DNA of 64,000 nucleotides from contig NZ_JASJAV010000010.1 of assembly GCF_030066895.1 (NCBI RefSeq), positions 110,445 through 174,444 of the forward strand, written 5' to 3'. The notes beneath the pieces are model-generated. The model was given only the letters and a program-made list of their open reading frames with translations, searched no databases and was not told where the DNA came from. Shown piece by piece: positions 19,183 through 29,342 of this stretch (within the stretch, counting starts at the first letter, position 1; each line of letters starts with the position of its first letter). The translations under genes and the position numbers were made by a program. The stretch is from Breoghania sp. (GTDB lineage: Bacteria; Pseudomonadota; Alphaproteobacteria; Rhizobiales; Stappiaceae).

Positions 19183-19948
19183 TCACGCGATGGCGAGGGA
19201 TTTCGCGGCCGCGAAGTTCTCAGCGAACTCTATCCGGGAGGTCAAGCCCATCTGCTCCAGAATCGCATGCGGCTGCTGCTGGATGCCAGAGATGAGCACC
19301 CTCGTGCGCCGCGCGCCGCGCAGCGCTCCACGAACTGCGCCAGCGCTCCCACACCGCTGGAATCGATCAGCCGCACCTCGCGCATGCGTAGGATGAAGAT
19401 CGGCGGTGTCGGTCCCGCCCGCTCCAGAACCCCGCCGAGCCGCGAGACCGCGCCGAAGAACAATGGTCCGCGAAGCTGGAAGAGCTCCACTCCTCCGGGA
19501 AGTTCCAAACGCTGGTCGTCGGTGGGAAGGGGGCTTGCGAAATCGTCCACCTCCTCCTCGATTGCCTGAATGCCGAGCCGGACCGCGACCGCTTGCGACA
19601 TGCGGTGCATGAAGGCCATGGCGGCCATCACCACGCCGACCTCGATGGTGGCGGTCAGATTGACGATCACGGTCAGCGCCAGGGTGACCAGCAGGATGAT
19701 GCGTTCGTCGAAAGGCGCGCGCAGGAGCTGCCGCATCTTGTCGATCTTGCTCATGTTCCACGCGACGATGACGAGAATGGCGGCGAGAGAGGCGAGCGGA
19801 ATGAAATCGGCCAGCGGCGCCAGAAACAGCATGAAGGCCAGTACGAACACCGTGTGCAGAATGCCGGAGACGGGCGAGCGGGCGCCGGTGCGGATGTTGG
19901 TGGCGGTGCGTGCGATGGCGCCGGTGGCGAGCAGTCCGCCGAAGAAAG
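19183..19948 (-). pseudogene. SulP-family anion transporter, 3' remnant
   Basis: Only the second part of a SulP permease is present: FGGLLATGAIARTATNIRTG (usually FGGIPATGAIARTATN), ADFIPLASLAAILVIVAWNM, and a C-terminal STAS domain (LRMREVRLIDSSGVGALAQF). The N-terminal half, roughly 290 residues, is missing and replaced by AbrB-like sequence across the 83-bp repeat. A further frameshift near 19300 (RGAR to RVLISGIQQQPHAILEQM) precedes the stop at 19183-19185. The product cannot be a working transporter. Confidence 0.85.
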
Positions 19949-20031
19949 CGGACCGGGTGCTCATAGCGGCAAGTCGCCGATCCGCAAGAAGGTCGTTTCC
20001 TATGATGGCCACCAGAAGCCCGGCACGATCA
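19949..20031 (-). repeat. Inverted 83-bp repeat, arm 2 (at the AbrB/SulP junction)
   Basis: This is a displaced inverted copy of 18583-18665 from the L,D-transpeptidase gene. It sits exactly between AbrB coding sequence (ending FVLIV) and SulP coding sequence (starting SAFFGG). Short shared sequence at one edge (TGATCGTG) suggests microhomology-mediated joining or template switching. Confidence 0.9.
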
Positions 20032-21101
20032 GCACGAAGCGGGCGATCTGCATCGACATGATGAAGGGCACGTCGATATTGGTCGGCCCGGAGGCTGCGA
20101 TGATGGCGATGGTGTCGGCTCCGCTGGGGCTGGTGGCGAGATAGGCTGTTAGCGGGTCCACCCCGGTCGTTACCACCAGGATTGCTGCTATCCCGCCGCA
20201 CAAGGCCGACGAGACAGAAGATGGAAACGAGAATGCGTGGTGTGGCGCGCGCGGCGTGCTTGAGCACCGCCACGTCGAAGCGCAGGCCGATCGCCCAGCC
20301 GATCGCGACATAGGCGGCGGTCAGCAGAAGCGGCGGCAGCTCGATGGTCACCAGTCCCACATCCTGCACGAGCGTGCCGAAGACCATCGGAAAGACGAAG
20401 GAAAGAGAGGGCAGGCGCACGAACCGGTGCACGACGAGCGTGGCAACGACGAGCAGCGGCGTCAGTCCGAATTGCGGCCAGTCGGGCGCGGTGAACATGT
20501 GCGTCGCGCCGGTCGCGTTTTCACCGAGATCCGCCCAGATGCGCGCAACGGCTGCCGCGCAACCGGCAACGATGATGACGCGCGTGTACTGTATGAACGC
20601 CACCAGCCGGATGTCGGCATTGAAATCCTCCGATATTGATGGTCATCACCTGCGCTGCCCCGGGAGAGGGTCCCCAGATGGCGGTGGCGCCGGGCAGAAC
20701 GCCGAGCCGGGCAACCGACCAGCCGAGCAGCGCCGCGATTACGATCACCGAGATCACACCGCCCGCAAAGACCGGCCAGTCGGAGGCGACTTCGTGCAAA
20801 ACGGGCAGCGTCAGCGAGCGGGCGATCATCAGTCCGACCACGGCCTGCGCCGCCAGATAGGGTAGCGGGGAACGGCGAGCCGCGCATTCCTGAGCGCCAC
20901 GACGATGGCCGCCAGCATGGCGCCCAGCAGCATAGCCGCGGGCAGGCCGACCGCCTCCAGCAAGGCGATGATGACAAGCGACAGCAATGCCAGCCACAGC
21001 CAGTTGATGGGCCGTCCGGAGGGAGAGGGATCCGGTTGCCGCTCCACAGCGGATGCGGAAAGGTCATCCGCCGGATCGCCTTGGCCGTGTTTATTCAGCA
21101 T
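20032..21101 (-). pseudogene. AbrB-family membrane protein, frameshifted and fused
   Basis: ATG 21101 opens a polar N-terminus and then INWLWLALLSLVIIALLEAV. Successive family blocks lie in different frames: LPYLAAQAVVGLMIARSLTL, LGVLPGATAIWGPSPGAAQV, DFNADIRLVAFIQYTRVIIV, and GVDPLTAYLATSPSGADTIA. Breaks fall near 20860, 20635 and 20200. The last block, MSMQIARFVLIV, runs into the 83-bp transpeptidase-derived repeat. The family (once annotated ammonia monooxygenase) comprises ~10-helix membrane proteins of unclear substrate. At least three shifts show advanced decay. Confidence 0.83.
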
Positions 21102-21185
21102 GTATGTATTGGCTTCTCTGGTAGGTGTCCGTGTGGCGCCCGACTGTCATGGGGTAGGTGGCAGCGTGGGAGGGACGGAATGCGG

Positions 21186-21318
21186 GGCCCATCCTACGAG
21201 ATGGGCCTGATGGTTCCCTCAAGATGATGTCGTGCATGTTGCATGTTTTTTAAAATATAACAACACGATAACGTCATCTTGAGAAGGTCGCGCCGGCGGC
21301 GGCCGCGAAGGATGAGAC
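21186..21318. repeat. Intergenic palindrome, family A (copy 4, diverged)
   Basis: GGGCCCATCCTACGAGATG, TCAAGATGATGTCGTGCATG, ACGATAACGTCATCTTGAGA and GCGAAGGATGAGACC follow the family A order. Several positions carry T or A where other copies have C or G. Confidence 0.7.
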
Positions 21319-21358
21319 CTCCGTTGTGACCTGCCCTAGCGAGACCTTAGAGGCCTCG

Positions 21359-21900
21359 TTACACGAGCTGTGCGATGATTTCCGCACTCGTGCTGGTTTC
21401 CGCCAGACGCGGAAAGATGCGCGTGATGCTGTTTTCGTGCGCTTCGAGGCTGGTGTCAGTCATGGCGTCGGTGGCGATCGTCACGTTGAGCCCGGCCTCG
21501 TGTGCCTGTCGTGCGGTCGATTCCACGCCCGTGGAGGTGGCGATGCCCGCGATCACCACCTGGATGACGCCGATGGCATTGAGATAGTCGCCAAGCCCGG
21601 TGCCGGTAAAGGCGCCCCAAGTCTTCTTGCTGACCTTGTGGTCGCTGGACTGAACGTTGAGTTCGGGCGTGACCTCGGCCCAGTCGGCCGGCGGCGTGGC
21701 GGAAGAGAGCTTCTGATCGGTGCGGCCCGACGCGCGGTCGGTCACGGTGACGATCACCACCGGTAGATCGCGGGTGCGGAAGGCATCGGCGAGTGTCACC
21801 ACGGGACCGGTCGGGTGCACTGTGTCGAGGGCGAGAATGCCCTTCTGCAGGTCAATGAGAATGAGAGCGGTGTTCTTTTGTCGAGTGTCGTGATGGACGT
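21359..21900 (-). pseudogene. Isochorismatase-like cysteine hydrolase, 5' frameshift
   Basis: The body is well conserved: ALILIDLQKGILALDTVHPT holds the first catalytic Asp, and SSDHKVSKKTWGAFTGTGL holds the Lys. The nucleophile loop reads VIAGIATSTGVESTARQA, so the usual Cys position carries Ser or Thr, as I recall for a YcaC-unlike subgroup. The expected N-terminus (SITTLDKR) is in another frame and starts at ACG (21900-21898) rather than ATG, with two extra bases near 21870. A translation starting farther upstream in the body frame gives an implausible Arg-rich leader. Confidence 0.7.
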
Positions 21901-22269
21901 GACGCGAGCCTTTCGAAGGTCGTCTTCGAGTGCGTGTCAGGTCGTATGACGGAGGTCCGCCCTGGCGCCCCGCTTGTCGATGGTCCGCATGACGTGATCG
22001 AGAGCGGACGCGACCGGGCGTGGGCGGGAAGTTCCGCGCGAAAAGGCGAGGCAACGTTCTTCGTGGGAGGCACGATGGCCGCGAAGGACGGGAGGCGGAG
22101 AGACAGGAAGGAAAACGCGACGCAGCCTGACGGAGATTGTGAACTCGCCTGCGTAGTTAGGCGTCGCATCGGGGGCGGTCAAGGTCGCGAATCTGCCAAG
22201 GGGCGGGGGCGATCCGGCGGTTTCCCGCCGCCGGATCGCATTGTTTTGCGGTAAATTGCGCGTGTGCGC
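21901..22269. other. Intergenic region, nothing recognised
   Basis: This 369-base spacer lies between the isochorismatase-like gene and the end of tyrA. I see no convincing gene, terminator or repeat. Any open frame here has an unlikely Arg/Gly-rich composition. Confidence 0.5.
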
Positions 22270-23196
22270 CTACTCGCCCGCATCTTTTACGTGGCGGCCG
22301 AAATCGGGCTCTGCCGTTTCCTGACCGGCCTCGATGATGTTGCGCCGGATATAGCGGGTGCGTTCGAACGCCTTGTAAAGCGCTTCTCCGTCACCCCACC
22401 GGATCGCACGCTGAAGAGCGGCAAGCTCTTCGGAAAAGCGGCCCAGCATTTCCAGAACGGCGTCCTTGTTGTTGAGAAAGACGTCGCGCCACATGGTCGG
22501 ATCGGAAGCCGCCAGGCGGGTGGAATCGCGGAAACCACCGGCGGAGAACTTGATCACTTCCCTCTGCGTCACCGTTTCGAGGTCGTGGGCGGTCCCCACC
22601 AGATTGTAAGCGATCAGATGTGGCAGGTGCGAGGTGATGGCGAGTACGCGGTCGTGACGATGTGCATCCATTTCCTCAACGTTGGAGCCGAGCGCGGTCC
22701 AGAACTCGTGGATCCGGGCGACCGCCTGCTCGTCGCTGCCCGGAAGGGGCGTCAGCAGGCACCAGCGGTTTTCGAACAGCTCCGCAAAGCCCGCATCGGG
22801 GCCGGAATGCTCCGTGCCGGCGATGGGGTGGGCGGGCACGAAATGGACGGTGTCGGGCAGATGCGGCTGCATCGCATTGATCACGACCTCCTTGACCGAG
22901 CCGACGTCGGAGACGATGGCGCCGGGCGCAAGGGAGGGAGCAATCCATTTGGTGACGGCCTCGCACGCGCCCACCGGCACGCACAGGATGACCAGATCCG
23001 CGCCTTCCACGGCTTCGCCCGCATCCAGATAATATCGGTCGCCGAGTTCCAGTTCGCGGGCGCGCTGCAGCGTCGCCTCTGTGCGTGTGGAGATGACGAT
23101 CTCTTCCGCCAGTTCCTTGCGGTGAGCCGCAAGCGCGATGGAGGAACCGATCAGGCCGATACCGATCAGGGTGAGACGTTTGAAACGCAGTGTCAT
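22270..23196 (-). CDS. tyrA: Prephenate/arogenate (cyclohexadienyl) dehydrogenase
   Basis: This 308-residue enzyme oxidatively decarboxylates prephenate or arogenate toward tyrosine, in the cytoplasm. The Rossmann motif is LTLIGIGLIGSSIALAAHRK (residues 9-28). VSDVGSVKE, the catalytic region PAHPIAGTEHSGPDAG with its His, and the TSHLPHLIAYNLVG block are all present. It is the last of three same-strand genes (chorismate mutase, hisC, tyrA). A family B palindrome in the 338-base gap before it may affect cotranscription. Confidence 0.95.
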   Translation of the reverse strand: MTLRFKRLTLIGIGLIGSSIALAAHRKELAEEIVISTRTEATLQRARELELGDRYYLDAGEAVEGADLVILCVPVGACEAVTKWIAPSLAPGAIVSDVGSVKEVVINAMQPHLPDTVHFVPAHPIAGTEHSGPDAGFAELFENRWCLLTPLPGSDEQAVARIHEFWTALGSNVEEMDAHRHDRVLAITSHLPHLIAYNLVGTAHDLETVTQREVIKFSAGGFRDSTRLAASDPTMWRDVFLNNKDAVLEMLGRFSEELAALQRAIRWGDGEALYKAFERTRYIRRNIIEAGQETAEPDFGRHVKDAGE

Positions 23197-23342
23197 GGGT
23201 CCGTTCGTTCGTGTTGATGTGACACCCGCACGGCGGCGGGCATGGGGGGCCTTAAACGTTGCGGCGGCATCTGGCTAGGATAAGTTGTGCCGGACGCTAG
23301 GGAGGGTGAACGGAAGGGATGAGGGAGGCGCTTTAGTGCCTG

Positions 23343-23520
23343 CTTGTTGCGCTGGATTCCGGATCAGCGTTCGGCTTTGCCTCACTTGTCCGGAATGAGG
23401 GAGTATGAAGCTGAGTTGTAACCACACGCCAACGCCGCATGCCGCTCACACACCAGTTGCGTGTGCTTACAACTCTCCCCTTGGCCCTCATTCCGGGCGG
23501 TCTGCGGCGAAGCCGCGCCT
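23343..23520. repeat. Intergenic palindrome, family B (copy 2, long form)
   Basis: The long form has nested arms: CCGGAATGAGGG pairs with CCCTCATTCCGG (12 bp, perfect), and TTGTAACCACACGC pairs with GCGTGTGCTTACAA (one mismatch). The left edge is TTGCGCTGGATTCCGGATC and the right edge is GGTCTGCGGCGAAGC. It fills most of the gap between hisC and tyrA. Confidence 0.88.
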
Positions 23521-23534
23521 CGTTTCTTCGACGC

Positions 23535-24659
23535 TCAGCGCCCGAAGAATTCCTTCAGCACGTCTACGACGACGCGGTTGGCTTCTTCGGTGCCGATGGT
23601 CATGCGCAGCGCGTTCGGCAGGCCGTAATTTTCGACCCGACGCAGCACGCAGCCGCGTGACAACAGGAAGCGATCCGCATCGGCCGCGCGCTTTCCCTCC
23701 TCGTCGGGGAAATGGATCAGCACGAAGTTGCAAACGCTCGGCGTCACCGTCAGCCCCAGCGCTTCCATTTCCTTGGTCACCCAAGGCAGCCACGTCTCGT
23801 TATGTGCGGCGGCGCCTTCCATGTAGGCCTGGTCTTCCACCGCCGCGATGCCCGCCAGTATGGCGGATTCAGTGACGTTGAAGGGGCCGCAGATGCGGTT
23901 CAGCGCATCGATGATCGCCTCCGGGCCTAAGCCCCAGCCAAGCCGCAGCGCCGCCAGACCGTAGATCTTGGAGAAGGTGCGCGTCATCACGACGTTGTTC
24001 GAGGTCGCGGCCAGTTCCATGCCCGCGGCGTAGTCGTTGCGGCGCACATATTCCGAATAGGCGCCGTCGAGCACCAGAACCACGTTGCCCGGAAGCCCGG
24101 CATGCAGCCGCCGGATCTCGTCGAAGGGCACATAGGTGCCGGTCGGGTTGGCCGGATTGGTCAGGAAAACCATGCGGGTGCGGTCCGTCACCGCCGCCAG
24201 AATGGCGTCCACGTCGACGGTCAGGTTCTTCTCCGGCGCCACGACGGGCACCGCACCGCAGGACCTGATGGCAATCGGATAGACCAGAAAGCCGTGCTCG
24301 GGATAGATCGCCTCGTCGCTGTCGGAGAGATAGGCGCGCGCAAGCAGGTTCAGGATCTCGTTCGAGCCCGCGCCGCAAATGATGCGGTCGGGATTGATGC
24401 CATGCACGCGGCCGATCGCCTCGCGCAGCGCGGTCGACGCACCGTCGGGATAGATCTCCAGGTGGTCGGCGCCCGACCGGTAGGCCTCGATCGCCATCGG
24501 GCTCGGGCCCAGCGGCGTCTCGTTGGAGGAAAGTTTGTAGGTCTTGCCGCCGTTCGTGCCTTTGTGCTTGCCGGGAACGTAGGGGGCAATGTCGAGAACG
24601 CCCGCACGCGGGGTGGGGCGAAGGGAAGCCGGCTCGGTCTTGATGTCCGCAGTCGTCAT
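23535..24659 (-). CDS. hisC: Histidinol-phosphate (or aromatic) aminotransferase
   Basis: This 374-residue PLP enzyme is of fold type I. It has the N-terminal [15 protein letters not shown] motif, [20 protein letters not shown] (phosphate loop), [23 protein letters not shown] with the ring-binding Asp, and [16 protein letters not shown] with the Schiff-base Lys near residue 229. Its place between chorismate mutase and tyrA suggests the HisC2 type that acts on aromatic 2-oxo acids, possibly as well as histidinol phosphate. Confidence 0.94.
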   Translation of the reverse strand: MTTADIKTEPASLRPTPRAGVLDIAPYVPGKHKGTNGGKTYKLSSNETPLGPSPMAIEAYRSGADHLEIYPDGASTALREAIGRVHGINPDRIICGAGSNEILNLLARAYLSDSDEAIYPEHGFLVYPIAIRSCGAVPVVAPEKNLTVDVDAILAAVTDRTRMVFLTNPANPTGTYVPFDEIRRLHAGLPGNVVLVLDGAYSEYVRRNDYAAGMELAATSNNVVMTRTFSKIYGLAALRLGWGLGPEAIIDALNRICGPFNVTESAILAGIAAVEDQAYMEGAAAHNETWLPWVTKEMEALGLTVTPSVCNFVLIHFPDEEGKRAADADRFLLSRGCVLRRVENYGLPNALRMTIGTEEANRVVVDVLKEFFGR

Positions 24660-24746
24660 GATGGTGTCTTGCTCCGGATGGCGCCGCTCAACAAGCGGCC
24701 CGTCGCCTGACAGTCGGGCTGAAAAGCCGGATCTGCCGGATCAATG

Positions 24747-25643
24747 TCAGAAATCGTCGTCTTCGCTCTCTTCGAGATCGAGGGCCGCGGCATAGCCGCC
24801 GACCTCGCGGAGCGGACCAGATTCAACGCTCGCTCCTTCCAGAAGGCTTGCGACGGCCTTGGAATCCATGTCTCCGGGCACCGCGATCAGCGCATCGGTG
24901 CCCTCGCCGGTATGTTGTGCCAGGATCTCGATCCCGGCCTCCGGCAATGCCGCATCCGGCCGTCCACCTGCCGCCCATTGAGCGGAAAAGACGCGGATGT
25001 CCGGCTCGCCCGGCTCGCTGACCGGGGGCGAGACCACCAGGGCGGGAAGATCCGCCGGCCGTCCCGGCACCAGCAGGAAGGGCAAGCGGGTCAGGATATG
25101 CGGGCCGTCACCGCCGAGCGCCCGCCACCACGGCGAGTCCGCTGCGCGATTGAGGGCGATCACGCCGAGATCGGTGGTGGAATCCGCCACCGCCGCGACC
25201 ACGGCATCCGGATCGTCTTCGTCCACCAGATCGAGTGTGAAGCCGAAATAGAACCGTGCCGCATCGCGCATGACGATCGGGTCGGCGCCGCCGTCCAGAT
25301 GGACCACGTAGTCGGCCTGAAGGCGCGTGAAGGTGGAAATGATCTCGCGCCAGATGTGTTCCACGGTGGTGATCGGCAGCGAGCTTGCGTGGCGCTCCAC
25401 CAGGCGGCGCATCATGTCCGCCTCGCGCAACGGGCGGAAGGCGACGCCCGACGGCGTGGCCGAACCGTTCGTCTGCGTGCCCTTGAGCTTGATCAGGGCA
25501 TCGATGATGCCCGAGCGCTCCATCAGCAACTCATGCATCTGCTCATCGATCGTGTCGATGTGGGACCTGAGTTCGGCGAGCCGGTCTGTCGCGAGCGTCG
25601 GCGCGTCGAACGAGAAGATGGGCATGGGGCGTTCCGGTTTCAT
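24747..25643 (-). CDS. Chorismate mutase (AroQ type) with C-terminal ACT/PDT-like region
   Basis: This 298-residue protein has an AroQ domain at the N-terminus (RLAELRSHIDTIDEQMHELL, then the MMRRLVERHASSLPITTVEH region with active-site Arg, Lys and Glu). About 190 residues follow that look like the divergent prephenate-dehydratase-like or ACT-like extension I recall in rhizobial chorismate mutases (VVAAVADSTTDLGVIALNRA; a Gly/Asp-rich end). It converts chorismate to prephenate and feeds the downstream hisC and tyrA genes. The start may be one Met later (MPIFSFDAP). Confidence 0.88.
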   Translation of the reverse strand: MKPERPMPIFSFDAPTLATDRLAELRSHIDTIDEQMHELLMERSGIIDALIKLKGTQTNGSATPSGVAFRPLREADMMRRLVERHASSLPITTVEHIWREIISTFTRLQADYVVHLDGGADPIVMRDAARFYFGFTLDLVDEDDPDAVVAAVADSTTDLGVIALNRAADSPWWRALGGDGPHILTRLPFLLVPGRPADLPALVVSPPVSEPGEPDIRVFSAQWAAGGRPDAALPEAGIEILAQHTGEGTDALIAVPGDMDSKAVASLLEGASVESGPLREVGGYAAALDLEESEDDDF

Positions 25644-25954
25644 TGTCGGGAGTTTCGATTGTCTGTCCGGCCCGCCGTCCAGCGGCGTGTCGGGCCGGGG
25701 CTGCGATATCTCGCGCCTATCGACGGCTCTTTCATAGGCAAGGCGGGCGGCGAAATCAAAAGGAAAACGGCAAAGCTTCGCCGAGCGGGCAGTGTAGGAC
25801 GCTCATCGGCGCCACGTCGTCCCCGGGGTGACCATAGGAGGTGATCCTTGTTGACACCGCGCACCACCCATCCTACCTAAGCGACCGCTTTTTTTTCGGG
25901 ACGTCTTCCCAAGGGACGGGCCTGACCTTTCGTAACGCGGGGTCCTGTACCACG
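25644..25954. promoter_or_regulatory. Divergent promoter region before metX
   Basis: This 311-base spacer holds the divergent promoters of the chorismate mutase operon and metX. A small stem (AAGC-GACC-GCTT) followed by eight T at about 25885-25900 could be an attenuator or terminator. I looked for the SAM-II riboswitch common before alphaproteobacterial metX and did not recognise it. Confidence 0.4.
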
Positions 25955-27172
25955 ATGACATCGCATGACGGCGACGACCTCACTGCCGCGGCCAGGCTGC
26001 GCGAGGCCGACGAACCGTCGAGTCCGGTCATACGTTTTGGCAAGGACCGACCGCTCAGGCTCGATGCGGGCGTCGATCTCGCCCCCTGGCAGATCGCCTA
26101 CCAGACCTACGGCACGCTCAACGCCGACAAATCCAACGCCATTCTCGTCTGTCACGCGCTGACGGGGGACCAGCACGTCGCCTCCAAAAATCCGCTGACC
26201 GGCAAGTCGGGCTGGTGGTCGATGATGGTCGGGCCGGGTCGACCACTCGATACCGACCGCTTCTTAGTCATCTGCGCCAACGTTCTGGGCGGCTGCATGG
26301 GCACCACCGGGCCCGCCTCCACCAATCCGGAGACCGGCAAGCCCTACGCACTCGACATGCCGCTGGTGACCATCCGCGACATGGTGCGTTCGCAGGCCAT
26401 GCTGGTCGACGAACTGGACATCGACACGCTGTTTGCTGTCGTCGGCGGCTCCATGGGCGGCATGCAGGTGCTGCAATGGGTGGCGAGCTATCCGGACCGG
26501 CTGTTTTCGACCGCCGTCCTGTGCGCCGGCGCGCGCCATTCCTCGCAGAACATTGCCTTCCACGAAGTCGGTCGGCAGGCTGTGATGGCCGACCCCAACT
26601 GGTGCAACGGCAAGTATCTGGAATTCGACGTCCGTCCCTCCAAGGGGCTGGCGGTTGCGCGCATGGCCGCGCACGTCACCTACATGTCGGACGAGTCGCT
26701 GCACCGCAAATTCGGCCGCTCCCTGCAGAACCGCGACCACGTCACCTTCGGTTTCGACGCCGATTTCCAGATCGAGAGCTACCTGCGCCACCAGGGCATG
26801 ACCTTCGTCGACCGCTTCGACGCCAATTCCTATCTCTATGTCACGCGAGCGATGGACTATTTCGATCTGGCTGCGGAATACGGCGGGGTGCTGGCCCATG
26901 CCTTCCAGGGCTCCAAGACGCGGTTCTGCATCGCCTCGGTCAATTCCGACTGGTTGTTTCCGACCTCGGAAAGCCGGGTGGTGGTGCATGCTCTGAATGC
27001 GGCGGGCGCCAACGTCTCCTTCGTGGAGATTGACAGCCCGCGCGGTCACGATGCGTTTCTGCTGAACGAGCCGGAGCTTTTCACCATGATACGCGGCTTC
27101 CTGACGGGAGCTGCGGGTGTGCGCGGTATTCTGCCGCCGGCACTTGCTGACGACTGGGAGGCGCACGTCTGA
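25955..27172 (+). CDS. metX: Homoserine O-acetyltransferase
   Basis: This 405-residue alpha/beta-hydrolase acylates homoserine in methionine synthesis. It shows [20 protein letters not shown], the nucleophile elbow [12 protein letters not shown] (Ser near residue 167), the Asp in [13 protein letters not shown], and the His in [14 protein letters not shown] 25955 matches the family N-terminus. Some MetX proteins use succinyl-CoA, and the sequence alone does not settle which acyl donor is used. It overlaps metW by one base (TGATG), the classic metXW arrangement. Confidence 0.95.
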   Translation: MTSHDGDDLTAAARLREADEPSSPVIRFGKDRPLRLDAGVDLAPWQIAYQTYGTLNADKSNAILVCHALTGDQHVASKNPLTGKSGWWSMMVGPGRPLDTDRFLVICANVLGGCMGTTGPASTNPETGKPYALDMPLVTIRDMVRSQAMLVDELDIDTLFAVVGGSMGGMQVLQWVASYPDRLFSTAVLCAGARHSSQNIAFHEVGRQAVMADPNWCNGKYLEFDVRPSKGLAVARMAAHVTYMSDESLHRKFGRSLQNRDHVTFGFDADFQIESYLRHQGMTFVDRFDANSYLYVTRAMDYFDLAAEYGGVLAHAFQGSKTRFCIASVNSDWLFPTSESRVVVHALNAAGANVSFVEIDSPRGHDAFLLNEPELFTMIRGFLTGAAGVRGILPPALADDWEAHV

Positions 27173-27792
27173 TGTCCGATGCTCCCATGACCGAAATCCG
27201 TATCGATCACAAGGTGATCGCGGAACTGGTGGAACTCAATTCGCGGGTGCTCGATGTCGGCTGCGGCGACGGCGAGCTGCTGCAGCTTCTGGCGACTCAG
27301 AAGGGAGCCGATGCGCGCGGCATCGAGATCTCGCAGATCGGCGTGAACTTCTGCGTGGCGCGCGGCCTCTCCGTGATCCAGGGCGATGCGAACGAGGATC
27401 TCGCCGCCTATCCCGACGGCGCTTTCGACTACGTGGTCCTCAGCCAGACGCTGCAGGCGACCTGGGACCCGAAAGAGGTGATGACCCGGCTCCTGCGCAT
27501 CGGGGAGCACGTGATCGTCTCCATTCCGAATTTCGGCTACTGGCAGAACCGGCTGCACCTGATGTTCAAGGGCCGCATGCCGGTGACCGACTACCTGCCG
27601 CATTCCTGGTACAACACGCCGAACATCCACTTCTGTACGTTGCGCGATTTCGTGGACCTGACGAAGGAAGTGGGCTGCACGGTGGACAAGGCCGTGGTGC
27701 TCAACGGCATCGGCCAGCGCATCCCCATCCAGGCGCCGTGGTGGCTGTGGAACTTGTTTGGCGAACAGGCCGTGTTCCTGCTGAAGGAGTAG
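27172..27792 (+). CDS. metW: Methionine biosynthesis protein MetW
   Basis: This 206-residue class I methyltransferase-fold protein has the SAM loop VLDVGCGDGELLQLL (residues 25-39), VVLSQTLQATWDP and SIPNFGYWQNRLHLMFKGRM. MetW partners MetX in proteobacteria and supports its activity; its own methyl-transfer activity is not established. Overlap with metX ensures coupled translation. Confidence 0.95.
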   Translation: MSDAPMTEIRIDHKVIAELVELNSRVLDVGCGDGELLQLLATQKGADARGIEISQIGVNFCVARGLSVIQGDANEDLAAYPDGAFDYVVLSQTLQATWDPKEVMTRLLRIGEHVIVSIPNFGYWQNRLHLMFKGRMPVTDYLPHSWYNTPNIHFCTLRDFVDLTKEVGCTVDKAVVLNGIGQRIPIQAPWWLWNLFGEQAVFLLKE

Positions 27793-27807
27793 CTGTCCGG
27801 GGAAGCG

Positions 27808-28065
27808 GAGGTGGAGGCGCTTTCGCGCCGCTTCTTGCGCTGGATTCCGGATCAGCGCTCGGCTTTGCCTCACTTGTCCGGAATGAGGGAGGTCGGGCTG
27901 AATTGTAAGCACACGCTCGCACCGAATGCTGCGCGTACAACAGTTGCGTGTGGTTACAAGTCGCCCCTTGCTCGTCATTCCGGACGGTCTGCGGCGAAGC
28001 TGCATGGCCAGATCTGGAATCCAGAAATCAGTGCGGCAAGGCCGCTCCTTCTCCCTCTCCGCTCT
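27808..28065. repeat. Intergenic palindrome, family B (copy 3, long form)
   Basis: This copy has the outer pair GCTGGATTCC / TGGAATCCAG, the middle pair TCCGGAATGA / TCATTCCGGA, and the inner pair TTGTAAGCACACGC / GCGTGTGGTTACAA. It lies in the convergent gap between metW and the methyltransferase and could act as a bidirectional terminator. Confidence 0.88.
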
Positions 28066-28091
28066 TCCCCACAGCTTTGCGCCGCGATGTC

Positions 28092-28835
28092 TCAGCCGTA
28101 CCGCGCGGCGGGCCGGCCGTCGGTGACGAAGACGGGGCGGAACAGGCGGGTGGCAGCCTTTCCCGGTTCCTTCGGGGTGGTCTGGTAGACCTGCTTTTCC
28201 GCCTCCACCACCAGAACGCTGGCAAAGGCCGGCCAGAGTCGGTGACCGACGCGCTCCCAGCCGCTTGCGGAGCGGATCAGCAGGTGCGAGCGGAAGGGCG
28301 GGACGTAGAGCGCGCCTTCGGCCGCCGTCGGCTTGAAGCGGGCCTCGCGCAGGAAGGCGGAAAGCTGTCCGCGCGAAAACGGGCGGCCGTAGCCGAAGGG
28401 CGATGTTTCGAACTGCGCCCAGAGCGAACGCCGGTTCGGCACCACCGCCAGCATCCGTCCCCCCGGAGCCAGCACCCGCCATACCTCGCGCAGCACCGCC
28501 AGCGAGTCGTTGGACTGATCGAGCGTGTGGACGAGCAGGGCGCGGTCGATGCAGGCATCGGGAAGCGGCAGATTGTATTCGTCGACCAGCGTGGCCCTGT
28601 TGGGCCCCTCCGGCGGCCAGACCATCACGCCCTGCTGTGCGGGCATGGCGGCGATGACGCGTTCGGCCTGGTTGAGATAGGGGCTCAGATACGGTGTCGT
28701 GAAGCCCAGCGATAGCACGCGCATGCCCGACAGGTTCGGCCACTGCGCATGAATTCGCTGACCGACCAGCGTGCGCACGACCAGCCCCAGTCGCTGTTCG
28801 TAGAACCGCTTCATGTCGAGCACGTCGAGATACAT
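28092..28835 (-). CDS. Class I SAM-dependent methyltransferase
   Basis: This 247-residue protein starts at ATG 28835 (MYLDVLDMKRFYEQRLG). It has MRVLSLGFTTPYLSPYL in place of the glycine-rich SAM loop, VDEYNLPLPDACIDRALLVH, and EVWRVLAPGGRMLAVVPNRR. The SAM loop is atypical (LGFTTPY rather than GxGxG), as I recall for the alphaproteobacterial group found next to gloB. The substrate is unknown. It is divergent from gloB. Confidence 0.83.
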   Translation of the reverse strand: MYLDVLDMKRFYEQRLGLVVRTLVGQRIHAQWPNLSGMRVLSLGFTTPYLSPYLNQAERVIAAMPAQQGVMVWPPEGPNRATLVDEYNLPLPDACIDRALLVHTLDQSNDSLAVLREVWRVLAPGGRMLAVVPNRRSLWAQFETSPFGYGRPFSRGQLSAFLREARFKPTAAEGALYVPPFRSHLLIRSASGWERVGHRLWPAFASVLVVEAEKQVYQTTPKEPGKAATRLFRPVFVTDGRPAARYG

Positions 28836-29342
28836 CGTATCCCCCGCTAGCGCTTCCCGCGTTCCCGTGAACGCGAACAAGATGCTCCAGAACCGAGAGG
28901 TTGGGCAACGTTTCCTTCCCCGGATGGTTCCATCCGAAGCCCGGTCGCCCCCAGGCGATTTCGACGGTCCGGGCCGGTTGCGGCGCGACGGATGCGCCCC
29001 GGCCGGATCATCACGCGCGCCGGACAGGTGATTCTGCTTCCCGGCCGCGACGGCGACGATTGAAACGGCTTGCGCGCGCACATGCAATCATCTCCTGACC
29101 GCGGCAAGGCGGGAAGCGGAACGGGGGCAGGATTGCGCGCTCCGTCGCCCGTGCGACAACTTTTCCGTGCTTTGCGCATTTGGTCCGGTAGACGGCGGCG
29201 CCTGCCCCCGGTTCGCCCTAACGTTAAGAGGGAGGTCGCCAGGGGTGTTCGACGTCGTTATTTCCTGCATAATGCCGATTCTGCATCATACCGGGGCGGG
29301 CCCGGCTAATATACGTCATGCGTCAAACTAGGGAGAGCGGAC
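28836..29342. other. Long divergent spacer, no gene seen
   Basis: This 507-base spacer lies between the methyltransferase and gloB. No conserved protein pattern or repeat family was seen. Promoters for both genes should lie here. GGGAGAGCG precedes gloB ATG 29343. Confidence 0.5.

Noticed and set aside
25644..25954. SAM-II riboswitch before metX
   Set aside because: Expected in this bacterial group, but I could not match the conserved core or pseudoknot. Only a small stem with a T-run was seen.
27046..28908. A 620-codon open frame on the minus strand across metW
   Set aside because: It is antisense to metW and metX coding sequence, Arg/Ala-rich, and explained by GC-rich codon bias. Only the methyltransferase part in another frame is real.
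29070..29309. Small gene upstream of gloB
   Set aside because: The open frame is Arg/Pro-rich, lacks a ribosome site and shows no family pattern.
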